This document shows positions 1-10,737 of a stretch of DNA of 64,000 nt, piece by piece; positions within the stretch are counted from its first letter, which is position 1, and every line of letters begins with the position of its first letter. A model generated the notes under the pieces. It saw nothing but the letters and a program-made list of their open reading frames with translations. It searched no databases and was not told where the DNA came from. The translations under genes were made by a program, and so were the position numbers. The stretch is from Artemisia argyi. Its lineage: Eukaryota > Streptophyta > Magnoliopsida > Asterales > Asteraceae. Where the stretch lies: NCBI GenBank assembly GCA_030686995.1, contig CM060708.1, positions 261,634,044 through 261,698,043 of the forward strand. Direction: 5' to 3'.

Positions 1-2906
1 TGACAGTTGACCAAGTTTGACTAAATCAAGAAATAAGCTCAAATGAGCTTATGTGGGGTCCACAAGGGTGAAATCTGGTTCACCTAAGTTAGTTGGACAC
101 TTTTAAGTCAAATTCACTCAAATAAGATGGCAAAATAAGCCAAGAAGATCAAAATAAGCACTTGCTTATTGAGGTCTGTGACAGAAAATGGGACAACCTT
201 CAAGTGCAAATCCAAATGGGGTCCACTGATGCACAGGTCAAACAAAGGGTCAACTTATGAACCCTGGTAGGAGGGGGTTGTGAGAACCAAGATTTGGGCC
301 TGTGGGACCACTGTGGTGGCCATAATCAACCACCAAAGGTGGTGGGGTTGAGGTGATGGTCTGTGTAGCAGGGGAGTACCTTCCCCTGCAAGTGAGTTTT
401 GATGGGTGTAACTTGCACAGATAAAATCACAAAAATGAATTAGATGTAAGAAACTCAAGTTCAACTGGTAGAGTATACACACAATAAGTTTCAGACCCTA
501 AAACCTTACACAAAAATCATAATAATTCATGCCATTTTGAGGATTTCAGATCATACACCTTTTTGACTTTTTAAGAAAATTTGCTAAGTTGACTAATATG
601 AACTTAGGATCAAATCCACTTACTGATTATGATGTATTTAGGTGAAATGCAACTATCCTAAGCAATCCTAACAACTAATGAAGTGATCTAGGTGATTAGG
701 GGTTCTAAATCCTTAACAGACAACAAAACAAGGAAGATTAAAACCTATTTTGACTATTTTACTAATAAAGACTGTATTTAATGGTTGAACTGAGATATTA
801 TGACTCTAAGTGACAAGTTAGAACAGAAGTTACCCACAATAACACCTCTTATCACAGTGTAATCAGATAAACCAAACACTACTATATCTTAAATATTTTG
901 ATGATTTCAAAGCAATTAACAGATTAAGACCATGAAATAGATTCCAAGGGTTCTAATTTGATGAATTGACCTAAAAGAAACCTAAAAACGCAGATAATAA
1001 CAACAATTACCACAGCATACAATTTATGATATATGGACTGTGAATTTTAGACTATTAAGCAATTATGGAAACTAATTAACAATCTACTTATCTTAAGCAA
1101 TATAACAACTGACTAATACTAAATAAGCATAAAAAGATCAAAATAAGCAGTGTTAAGCAGTTATACAGTGGAATGCCAAAATTGGTGAGATTGCTTACAA
1201 ATGGCTTCAAGGTGTTCAATTGAAATCCAAGGACCAATAACAACTCCTATAGCTTACCAATAAGTACTAAACCAAGATCCATCCATAATTCAATCTGCTC
1301 CAATGCATCATCTTCATACAAACTGATTTGTTATTTTTCTAGTATTTATTTGTATTTTTGGTATTTTGAGCTAATGATCATACACTGAATTTTAAGGTTT
1401 CTAATAGCTCTCAGAAGCTATATAAGGAGCTTATATGAGCTTATGAGTCCAAGATTAACACTATTAACAACATTCAAGGAAACATGAGATTTTGAACAAG
1501 AAATTGCATAAACGGATTTCAAACTTAAAAACTGAAATTGATTATTGGAAATAGATTCACATACACTGAAAACACTTAAACAAAGTACTTGAAAGCTAAA
1601 TTTTACACTGGAAATTAAAACATAATTAAGTCGACATACATTTTATTTAATTAAACTAGATATATATCCACAATGCTTCCCCTGCTTTCTTTATAGGCTA
1701 TTGAGACTCCCCATATGTCTCTGAATCTTTCCCATCAATAAATTCAACCGTTGGATGAGTCAAAGTGATCTCAGCCTTTGAATTGCAATTTGGCGCCAAA
1801 AGTGAAACAGATAGCTTGTGGCTGGTTTTTCTCAATTAATGCATCTTGGGGTGTTGTGGAGGTGGCAAGAGACAAGTAACATGGGTTAGTAGCCAAGTTG
1901 TGGATGTTTGATAGCAAAACCAGTAAAGTGAGTGCTACAGTGGTGATTTTGGTGGAAAATGGTGGGAAAGGCATTAATTGTGGGTGTGGGTTAGCTATGA
2001 GGTGGAAGGTATGTGAGGGGAGAGTAGGTGATGAGCTGGGGGGTGAGGTGGATATGGAAAACCACCCTGGTATTGGTGTTTGCAGGCTGGGTGAGGGGGA
2101 TGAACAGTGGTTGTTGTTTGGCGGTTTTGGGGAGTCAAACGGGGTCAAACCCGTTTTAAATAATAAAGGGTGTGGTTTGGGCTTGGTGATTGGACCAGAA
2201 GCAAAAAAGGGGGGCTGGGCTTTGGTTTGTGTGTGGATTGGATTTGGTTTTATAATATAAAGGGCCCGGTTGGTTATTAGTAATGAACAAGGACCAATTT
2301 TGTAATTTGGTAAAAATTGAGGGGCTGATTTTGCCACTTTCCCAAAGTAATTATAAGGACCAAATTTTCCAAGTATGAATAACCCAAGGACCAAAGATGC
2401 AATTTTTTCATTTAAAATACCAGGGACTTTTTCTGCCAATTTCTCAAACACCAGGGACCAAACTTGTAATTTTCTGAAAATTGAAGGGTTGAACCTGTAA
2501 TTTCTCCATAGTTATCATAAGGACCAATTATGTCATTTAAGAATAGTGTAAGGTTTACTTTTCATATTTTTCGATTTTTAAAACCTTAAGGACTATATTT
2601 GACATTTTTCAAACTTGAGGGACTAAAGTTGTCATTTTGTAATTTTTAACTTTAAAGGACTAAACTTGAAAACTTATGAATCCCTAAGGACCTTTGATGA
2701 TATTTTTCATGTTTTGATTTACCAGGGACTAGTTTTGCCAATTTTTCAAAATTATGTGAAATGTGTTGTTTTTCATCAGTTTTCAATCCTTTTGCATAAA
2801 AACACAATCCAGGGATATTTTATGTATTTTAAGGCATTCCTGTGTGTTTTCAGATGTTTTTGCAGTTTAAATGTAACAGAAATGATGAGTATTTACACAC
2901 TCATCA
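1..2906 (-). repeat. 3' LTR of element A (partial)
   Basis: This matches the last 2.9 kb of the right LTR; about 1.4 kb of this LTR lies outside the window. Its edge is TG at 2905-2906 read on the minus strand. The terminal 24 nt form a palindrome with 8-bp arms TGATGAGT/ACTCATCA. A TATA-like TATAAAGA (minus) is at 1688-1695. Several open frames here, including one of 226 codons on the minus strand at 1771-2451, are not kept intact in the other LTR and I do not call them genes. Confidence 0.93.
2286..2735 (-). repeat. Degenerate GGAC-phrase array in U3 of A
   Basis: About 13 loosely spaced copies (every 25-50 bp) of a phrase like aGGGACyAAAtTTGycAAtTT as read on the + strand. The corresponding stretch of the right LTR is 21386-21870 and has one additional unit. 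Element C has a similar array at 39175-39650 and 50610-51085. Confidence 0.7.
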
Positions 2907-2942
2907 ATCCCCCACACTAAACTATTGCTAGTCCCTAGCAAT
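2907..2942 (-). other. Polypurine tract and adjoining hairpin of A
   Basis: On the minus strand the sequence AGTGTGGGGGAT (2918-2907) abuts the 3' LTR, the expected place for the plus-strand primer of an LTR element. Immediately upstream in element sense is a perfect hairpin: 8-bp arms at 2924-2931 and 2935-2942 with a 3-nt loop. The same pair of signals recurs at 3461-3508 and in elements B and C. Confidence 0.85.
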
Positions 2943-2970
2943 CTTTTGAGAAAAATTTAATGGATTTTTA

Positions 2971-3345
2971 CTCTTTACCAAATGCCATAACTTCTGGAGT
3001 AGCCAGATGTATCGATTCAAGTAAGAACTATCGTCCACCTGATAACCATGTGATTTTTAGCAAACCACCAGCTGTCAACGGATTTGTTTTGTCTTTACCA
3101 AAAGCCGTTTGCTTCTGGACTAGCCAATTCTTGATGGACAAAGTCAACATCTTGGTGAGCTGATTACCAATTATGGGTTTTCCACTGCCTTTACCACAAG
3201 CCATAATCTTGCGGGCTAGCAACTCATTCGCTTTTTAGGATATGGCGAGTTGAGGTACCATACAATTTTTGGCAAATTACAAGCCATCAACGGTTTTTAG
3301 ATATCTTTACCAAGAGCCGTTTGCTCCTGGATTAGCCAATCCTTA
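2971..3345 (-). repeat. Four degenerate ~110-bp tandem units, 3' noncoding region of A
   Basis: On the + strand the phrase ctTTACCAAAAGCC...TAGCCA recurs near 2973, 3093, 3189 and 3304. Element C has only two such units (about 39889 and 39993), so copy number varies between related elements. No coding capacity is evident. Confidence 0.6.
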
Positions 3346-3460
3346 TGTGGGTTAGACATGGCGGACTGAAAACCATTTATTGCATTTCTAAGTGTGAAAA
3401 AACTTTAAATTTTGATCAAATGAGGGTGCTTGATGGAACATGTGTTTGAATTCGTGAGAA

Positions 3461-3508
3461 TCCCCCCCCCCCCCCCACACTTATAAATGAATATTGCCCT
3501 CAATATTC
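3461..3508 (-). other. Second polypurine tract-hairpin module of A
   Basis: A C-run of about 16 followed by ACACT on the + strand (a G-rich purine run on the element strand), next to a perfect 8-bp hairpin (arms 3489-3496 and 3501-3508, loop ccct). It repeats the architecture of the tract at the LTR edge. A third purine run, without a strong hairpin, is near 3662-3672. Confidence 0.7.
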
Positions 3509-3583
3509 AAAACACCGGGTGTTAAACCGACACTTAGAACGTAAGAAGGAAATATTAATAACCTTTATTTTAGGCTATTTACA

Positions 3584-3595
<12 letters not shown>

Positions 3596-3625
<30 letters not shown>
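3596..3625. repeat. Poly(T) tract
   Basis: An uninterrupted T run in the 3' noncoding region of A. C has a comparable T-rich run at 40302-40350. It is a simple repeat; its exact length is prone to sequencing error. Confidence 0.9.
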
Positions 3626-3626
<1 letters not shown>

Positions 3627-3723
3627 AGACATATATACATATATACAACATGTGGGGTATCTCCCCCACACTAGGGTGGTAGAAAAGAGAAAGAAATCAG
3701 AAATATGGGTGAAAACCCATATT

Positions 3724-3853
3724 GCTACTGTTTTTGATTACCGAGTCGCTAGCTTGACTCGACCTCGAATTAAATTGTCCATGAGGAAGCTACTGTTTTT
3801 GTTAACCGAGTCGCTAGCTTGACTCGACCGGGAATTTAATTGTCCTTGGGGAA
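3724..3853 (-). repeat. 65-bp tandem duplication at the 3' end of pol of A
   Basis: Two adjacent copies with period 65 (start motif gctactg at 3724 and 3789), each containing CGAGTC...GACTCG arms around a gctagc core. Element C has a single copy at about 40814-40875. The duplication touches the integrase C-terminus and the stop region. Confidence 0.75.
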
Positions 3854-5158
3854 AGTTTGGAGATCCGGGACAACCATGGATGGTATGTCCTCTCCAAAGT
3901 AGTGTTTCACACGATGCCCATTCACTTTAAAAAATAGACCATCATTTTGAGATAACTCAACGGTACCATATGGATAAACCTTAGTGATAGTGAATGGGCC
4001 AGTCCAATGGGTTTTTAGTTTACCCGAGAAGATCTTTAATCTAGAATTAAATAGAAGTACTCGATCACCAACGTTAAAAACGCGGTTCTTTATTTTTGAG
4101 TCATGAATTCTCTTCATTTTTTCTTTATAGATTAAAGAGTTCTCGTAAGCCTGATCACGTAGTTCATTTAATTCTCAAAGTTGGCATGTTTCAATGCCCA
4201 GTAGGCTTTGTGCTCAAGTTCCATCGGTAGATGACATGTCTTTCCGTACACAAGCTTGTAAGGTGTACACCCAATGGGTGTTTTATAAGCTGTACGAAAG
4301 GCCCATAGTGCGTCATCTAATTTATCCGACCAGGCAGCAAGGTTTTCACCAACAGTCCTCTTAAGTATCCTTTTGATACCACGGTTTGAAACCTCCACTT
4401 GTTTATGGGTGATACGCGGTAGAAAGACGGTGGGTTACACCATACTTTTGCATGACTTTGTCAAATTTTTCATTGCAGAAATGTGTACCACGATCACTTA
4501 TGATAGCACGTGGAGTTCCAAAACGGGCAAAAAGAGATTTCAGGAATTTCACTACAACTCGGGCATCATTCGTGGGTAAAGCTTTCGCTTCAACCCACTT
4601 TGATAAATAATCAACAGCCACAAGTATGTATTTGTTTCCTCTAGATGATGGAAATGGCCCCATAAAGTCAATGCCCCAGATATCAAATATCTCACAGACT
4701 TGAATAGCATTTTGTGGCATCTCATTTCTTTATGAAATGTTCCCGTGATGTTGACAAGTGTCACAGGTTTTAATGAGATCCTGGGCATCTTTATAAATTG
4801 TGGGCCAGAAGAATCCGGAATCTAACACCTTTTTGGCGGTGTAATTGGGACTATGATGTCCCCCAGTGGGTCCAGCATGGCAAGCCTTGAGAATTTCAGT
4901 GGCTTCCTGTCCATATACACACCGTTGGATGACTTGATCCGCACATATTTTGAATAAGTAGGGGTCATCCCAGAAGTAATGATTGACATCCTTAAAGAAT
5001 TTATTCTTCTGTTGGGTTGACATCCCTTTCACAACAAAGTTACCCGCATGGTAATTTGCGAAGTCGGCAAACCATGGGGTAGTAGAATCTCCACGAAAAG
5101 CAACCGCATTGAGTGTTTCGAGGGGAAATGTTTCATTTATTTCCTTTTTCTCATACAC
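3836..5158 (-). pseudogene. Integrase of element A (disrupted)
   Basis: Would insert the element DNA into the host genome. The reading pieces match the integrase of element C closely. They include the HHCC zinc region with CDTCQ, the core motifs GIDFMGPF and ISDRGTHF, the Glu-containing EVSNRGIKR stretch and the GPFTI C-terminal region. The frame is broken by a TAA near 4725 after the zinc region, by a frameshift near 4400 before the catalytic Glu, and by a further break near 4120-4165. No chromodomain follows. It is not functional as it stands. Confidence 0.88.
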
Positions 5159-5175
5159 ATCTTGATGAGGGTTCT

Positions 5176-5592
5176 CTAATCGGGACAGATGATCAGCAGC
5201 CAGGTTCTCAGCTCCTTTTTATCACGAATAATGATATCAAATTCCTGGAGGAGGAGAACCCAACGGAGCAATCTCGGCTTTGCATCTTGTTTTGCAAATA
5301 AATATTTTAGAGCCGAGTGATCCGTATACACTACGAATTTAGTCATTATTAAGTATGTCCGAAATTTCTCAAAAGCATATACCAAGGCTAATAATTCTTT
5401 TTCCGTAGTGGTGTAATGAGTTTGAGCTTCGTTCATAGTTTTGCTTGCGTAGTGGATAGGCTGAAAGTGTTTCGTTTTGCGTTGCCCCAAGACTGCACCG
5501 ATAGCAAAATCACTTGCATCGCACATAAGCTCAAAGGGTAAATCCCAGTCGGGGGCAACAAGAATGGGTGCCTCAGTAAGCTTTTTCTTCAA
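5176..5592 (-). pseudogene. RNase H domain of element A (disrupted)
   Basis: Degrades the RNA strand of the RNA-DNA hybrid during reverse transcription. Visible motifs are [14 protein letters not shown] near the start, [15 protein letters not shown] in the middle and [11 protein letters not shown]. The frame is cut from RT by a TAA at about 5596 and from integrase by a frameshift near 5205, where C reads [16 protein letters not shown]. It is the single usual RNase H, with no second RNase H as in Tat/Ogre elements. Confidence 0.86.
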
Positions 5593-5595
5593 TGT

Positions 5596-6498
5596 TTAAA
5601 AAGCTTCGATGCACTCTGGTGATAAGATAAAAGGAGTATCCTTTTCGAGGAGATGAGTCATAGGCCGTGAGATTTTAGAATAATCTTGTATGAATCGACG
5701 ATAGAAACCGGCATGACCCAAGAAACTCCTAATACCTTTGACGGTAGTAGGGTGAGGCAATTTAGCAATGACATCAACCTTAGCTCTGTCAACCTCAATC
5801 CCATTCTTGGAAATCTTATGGCCGAGGACAATGCCCTCTTTGACCATAAAGTGACTCTTTTCCCAATTTAGACATAGATTGGTGTCTTCACACCTTTTCA
5901 ACATTTTTTCTAAATTGGTGAGACATGTTTGGAATGAATCCCCAATGACCGAGAAGTCATCCATAAAAACCTCCATGGTTTTACCAATCATGTCGGTAAA
6001 TATGGCCATCATGCATCTCTGGAACGTACCTGGAGCATTACATAAGCCAAAAGGCATACGTTTATAAGCAAAGGTTCCATAAGGGCATGTAAAGGTAGTC
6101 TTTTCTTGATCCGATGGATCAATGGGGATTTGAAAGTATCCTGAGAATCCATCAAGGAAACAATAGTACTCGTTCTCTGCTAATCTCTCAAGCATCTGAT
6201 CCATAAAGGGCAGCGGAAAGTGGTCTTTGCGGGTGGCGTCATTTAACTTACGATAGTCAATGCAAACACGCCACCCGGTAACCAGCCGAGTTGGAATCAA
6301 CTCATTTTTCTCATTAGTGACAACAGTAATGCCACCCTTTTTTGTAACGCAATGGATGGGACTAACCCAAGGACTATCAGAGATGGGGTAAATCAATCCT
6401 GCATCAAGAAGTTTGAGAACCTCTTGTTTAATCACATCATGGATTTTTGGATTCACCCGTCTTTGATGTTGCACTGCGGGCTTGAAGTCATCCTCCAT
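5596..6498 (-). pseudogene. Reverse transcriptase domain of element A (remnant)
   Basis: Copies element RNA into DNA. This 300-codon stretch is open and holds the RT motifs in order: [32 protein letters not shown], the catalytic FMDD within [11 protein letters not shown], and LGHKIS. About nine of ten residues match element C. It is isolated by in-frame stops on both sides (TAG near 6553, TAA near 5596), so no complete Pol can be made. Confidence 0.9.
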
Positions 6499-6552
6499 TA
6501 AGATTTTGTGTGTACAAAAATCTGGGTTAATACCCTTAATATCGGAGAGTTT

Positions 6553-7128
6553 CTAAGCAATTGCTTGCTTGTGTGACTTCAAGACCTTTATGAGAGCAAC
6601 TTTCTCCTCATCACTTAAACCTTTAGCAATAATGACGGGTAATTTATCATCACCCTCCAAAAATGCGTATTCAAGATGAGGAGGTAAGTCCTTGAGCTCG
6701 ACCTCAGGAAAATCATCAGTTTTCTCAACATATTTGATTTCCTGATTATGAAGTTGTACGGGAGGGAGTAGAGGAGAATTGTCTTGATTTAGCAATTTCT
6801 CAAGGAGAAGAATATCTCCCTCCAGATCAATCTCAGTCTTATCAATTCCCGATGGAACTGAATCACTTTTGAGAAAAGCCTTGACCTCTTCCAAAAGGAA
6901 ATCACTTCCCTCAAACGGAGTGAGAGAAGGGGAAGAGTCGGAAATGATAGGTTCAGATGATGAAGTGGAATCCCCACTCACAGAATTATGAGAATAACCG
7001 AGAAACTCTTGAGAATACTCCTCTGAAGCAATTTCTATGATATCTATTTGATTAATTGCTTCAGAATCATAATTTGAGGAGTACCTCGAGGTTTGATCGA
7101 GGTTAAATGTAACAGCTTCATTACCCAC
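6553..7128 (-). pseudogene. Protease-RT linker of element A (remnant)
   Basis: An acidic, Ser/Asp/Glu-rich spacer between protease and RT, with a conserved end [20 protein letters not shown] seen also in B3 and C. It ends at a TAG replacing the Trp codon present in C ([10 protein letters not shown]). No catalytic motif is seen. It is open for 191 codons only because the neighbouring stops delimit it. Confidence 0.8.
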
Positions 7129-7212
7129 ACGCAGAGTGATTTCTTGCTCAAATACATCGATAAGAGCACGGCCCGTCCTAAGGAAACCCCTCCCAACAAT
7201 GAGAGGGACCCT

Positions 7213-7905
7213 TTAATCAGCATCAAAATCAACCACTACAAAGTCAGCGGGGAGATGGAACTTTCCTACCTTTACAAACACGTCCTCGGCAATGCCGAGA
7301 GGACGAGATATCGATCGGTCTGCAAGCTCTAGAGTCATGCAGGTAGGAGTAAGATCTGGAAGAGAAAGTTTCTTCCAAACTGAATAAGGCATTAGGTTGA
7401 TGCTTGCACCAAGATCGGCCAAGGCATAGCAATCAACCATTCCTAGAAATACACAAGGTATTAGAAATTTTCCAGGATCTCCAAGCTTCTCAGGAAGCTT
7501 CTTTAAAAGAACTGCTGAGCAGTTCTCATTCAAGGGAGTTTTTGCCATTTCAAACAGTTTCTCCTTGTTGCTTAACAAGTGTTTGATTGTTGATGCAAAT
7601 TTGGGCATCAGAATAATAGCATCCGCAAAGCTAATGTCAAAATGCAAATCTTGGAAGATTTGAAAGAATTTATCCATCTGGTGACTAGCTTTTTCACGGA
7701 GCTTTTGCTCACTCAAGCGTGAAGGGTAAGGAATAGAGGAGGTAGAAGGTTTGGACTTAGATGTTTCAACTGGAATATCATTGGGTTCAAAAACAACTCT
7801 AGGTTTTGGTTTGGGTTTCGGGACAACTTGAGGTGGGACGTCTTGGGTACCCCCATTATGAGTAGGAAGTACTTCGTCCTTATTTACCTCGGTTTCATTT
7901 TCCAC
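7213..7905 (-). pseudogene. Aspartic protease of element A (remnant)
   Basis: Would cleave the Gag-Pol precursor. It holds the retroviral-type active-site stretch [13 protein letters not shown] (DLGA in place of the commoner DTGA or DSGA, as in all gypsy elements of this window) and the later PLGIAEDVFVKVGKF strand region. It is bounded by a TAA at 7213, where C continues [11 protein letters not shown], and by a frameshift or stop near 7957. Confidence 0.87.
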
Positions 7906-7956
7906 TACCTTGGGAGAATGAGAAGAAGTGGTAGTGGGAACAGTGGGTCCATCATA

Positions 7957-9291
7957 TTAAACTCCGCTCCTGGTTGTGATCGCCTTTGCATCGCCCCTCG
8001 GGTTTGCGATCGTGTTGCTCGGAAGTTTTCCAGACCCCGAGGGTTGTTCATTTAAAGATTTCTTGATTTCAGAAATCTGGCTGACCAACAACCTGTTTGT
8101 CTCTTCTTGAGTTTTCATGAACTGCTTCAACAACTCATCAGATGATGATTGTGGAGCTGGAAGAATGGCTTGTGTTTGGTTGGGGAAATTTTGGACTCGG
8201 TTATTTTGATTATAACCTTGTTGTGGTTGAAAATTTCCCTGCTTTGGATTACCATTTCCCTGAAAATGATTTCCTGAGTTGAAATTGTTTCTGTTAAAGT
8301 TTCCTTGGTTGTGGAAACCTTGATTCTGTCCAGGGTTGAAATTCCCTTGGTTTTGATAACCTTGGTTTATTCGTGGTTGATTCTGGTTTCGGTTTTGCAA
8401 ATTTGGGTTTTTATTAAACCCGGGTGATCCCATTTGTGTGTTAGCACAGTAACTTGGTTCCATTTGAGGATGGTATTGATTACCTCCCTGATTTGTAGTA
8501 CCGGCTAAGGCATTTGCTTCAAAAGGACTACCGTCGGTGGCAGTACAATTGTAGTAAGCATGTGGGCCACCACAAGTGACACAAACTTCCACCTTTTTTA
8601 CTTCAGCATGTGAAGGGTTTTGTGTGAAAGTGACTTTCTTTTGGTTTGAGAGAACCAAAGCTTGAATAGCGTCCGTGAGTTTATCTATCTTAGCATCGGT
8701 GCTAGAAGCACTCACGGGTGATGAAGTAGAAGGACCAGCACTCACTTGGGAGTTATATGGCTTTGTGCGTGTAGTGCGGACCTTGGACTTATTTTCAATG
8801 ATTTCTAAAGCTTCTTTAGTGGTTTTACTCAAAAAATTACCTCCCGCGGAGGCATTGAGAGAATCTTGGTCAGATTGACTCACACCATTATAGAAAGTGT
8901 CAATTTGCATTAATTCAGTGAAACCATGATGAGGACATCGACGAAGCAATTCTTTAAAACGATCCCATGCGTCAACAAACGATTCATCAAACCATTGAGT
9001 AAATTTGATGATTTCATTTTTAAGACTTGTCGTTCTGGACGGGGGAAAAATTCGTTTACAAATTTGGTAACTAAATCTTCCCACGTTGTTATTGAATGCG
9101 GAGGTTGTTTTTCCAGCCAAATCCGGGCTGCCCCCTCAAGAGAAAATGGGAATAGAAGAAGTTTGACTGCTTCGGAAGGGACGTTTTTGTATTTGATGGT
9201 AGATGTAATCTTGTTAAACCATCGAATATGAGCATGAGGATCATCCCTCTCAAAACCATAAAATTGGCTTGAGGTTACTAGATTTAGTAAC
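7957..9291 (-). pseudogene. Gag of element A, C-terminal part (split by B1 and frameshifted)
   Basis: Capsid and nucleocapsid protein. It holds the retrotransposon gag core (FFPPSRTTSLKNEI, DAWDRFKELLRRCPHHG), a zinc knuckle CVTCGGPHAYYNC of spacing CX2CX3HX4C, then a long Asn/Gln/Gly-rich stretch. One C appears to be missing from a C run near 9042, which shifts the frame. A TAA follows AITTRSGV at 7957. The frame runs across the B1 insertion: removing B1 and one gtaac joins it in frame to the N-terminal part at 17249-17492. Confidence 0.87.
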
Positions 9292-10697
9292 TGATGCGTG
9301 TGAATCGCAACAGACTTTACCTCTCGAGGGATCTCGAGAAGCTTACAACCCCCGCCAGGCAGTGTACCTGATCGTTGTGGTATAGTATAGTGACAAGTAC
9401 CGGGGGACTGATCGTTCAGCTTAGGAATAGTGTCGCTAGGATTAGAAAGCCTAAATACTAGTTCTAAAGGTGAGGGATGATTATTTTTTTGTTTTTATAT
9501 TTTATGGAAAGCAAATTAAAATCTCGGGTTTGAAGGATTTGGGCGGAATTAGTTGCTATTCAACTAACCCAATACTAAGATGCAATCAAAATAAAATACT
9601 AGAAATGAAAAGAAACTAATTTATACTAAGGTTGTGAGCAGTAATTGAAGAAAATGTGTTTACTTAGATTTCACTACTCCCTAGATATCTTTTACATGTT
9701 AATTACTTGTTATAATTGCATGGATGACGGATCGTATTCCTTAATACCATTCATGGGGTGGCACACATAACTCCCCAATTCTATGAGCTCTTATCTCCTC
9801 CTACACCATGCCCAGCACAACTATAGGGATTGTAAACAGTGGCTCATGCATTAAATACAACCAATAAAGACCTAGTGCGCGTTGGTTCATGTTTCTTAAG
9901 ACGTTCAAGCATGTTACCAATTGGAGATCTGCCAGTTTTCTTAAGCCTAACATATAAATCATTCATCCAAGACAAGAATAAACAAGTAATCAACACATAA
10001 TCAATATCTAGGTTTCATTAGATCTAAGCAAACACAAGATAGATCTAGCCTAGCATGATGGAATTAAGACAAGAACAAGTTATATACAACCAACACATTG
10101 ACATATTGATTGAATTAGAAGAACACTTATCTTGATTAATCATGGAAGGTATCAAGGGGTTGGAACCCTTGAAAAACCTGTAAAGTTACACCAAAATCGT
10201 ACTTAGGGTTTCTCCCAAAACTTCTCTCTTTAAATGTGAAAAACTAGAAAACTATATATAGGAAAAGGGGTCTGACGGCGTCAAGACCAATTAGGTGACC
10301 CCGTCACCTCGCCGCCAAAACAATCCTCGGACTGCCTAGATCTACATTTGACGCCGTCAAGAACAATTCATTTCCAGGCCATCATGACTTTTACTCTTGA
10401 CGCCCTACCTTCATGACGCCGTCAAATCTCTTCTGGATCGTCATGGAATTTTGCTCTTGACGCCGTCAAGGAGTTACTCTTGACGCCGTCATGCACTGTT
10501 CCCAGCATGGAAAATTAAGACTTTGGCGTTTTCTTCACTTTTATGCTCCAAAAACGTCCGAATTGCTTTCTTTTCCAGATTTCAATCCCAAAGTACCTAA
10601 AATCACAAAAGGAACGATTTAGGGCAATATTTGATCAAATAAATTCGGATTCGGGCTTAAATGACCCCCTAAAAACGGATCATTTTTCGCCTCATCA
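9292..10697 (-). repeat. 3' LTR of B1
   Basis: Edges TGATG...CATCA. It carries a TATA box CTATATATAG (minus, 10252-10261), a TGACG/CGTCA palindrome cluster at 10273-10491 and the tRNA-Asp-like stretch from 9372 (one extra mismatch relative to the other B copies). Confidence 0.94.
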
Positions 10698-10737
10698 TAT
10701 ACCCTTACACTTGAGATTTGCTTGTCCTCAAGCAAAT
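10698..10737 (-). other. Polypurine tract and hairpin of B1
   Basis: Element-sense AAGTGTAAGGGTATA directly abuts the 3' LTR. Just upstream is a perfect 9-bp hairpin (10716-10724 with 10729-10737, loop tcct). The same arrangement is found in B2 (54803-54842) and B3 (25592-25631). Confidence 0.82.

Noticed and set aside
1771..2451. 226-codon minus-strand ORF in the LTR of A
   Set aside because: It lies in U3 upstream of the LTR promoter, is Pro/Ser/Asn low-complexity, and is split by frameshifts in the other LTR. It matches no domain I know.
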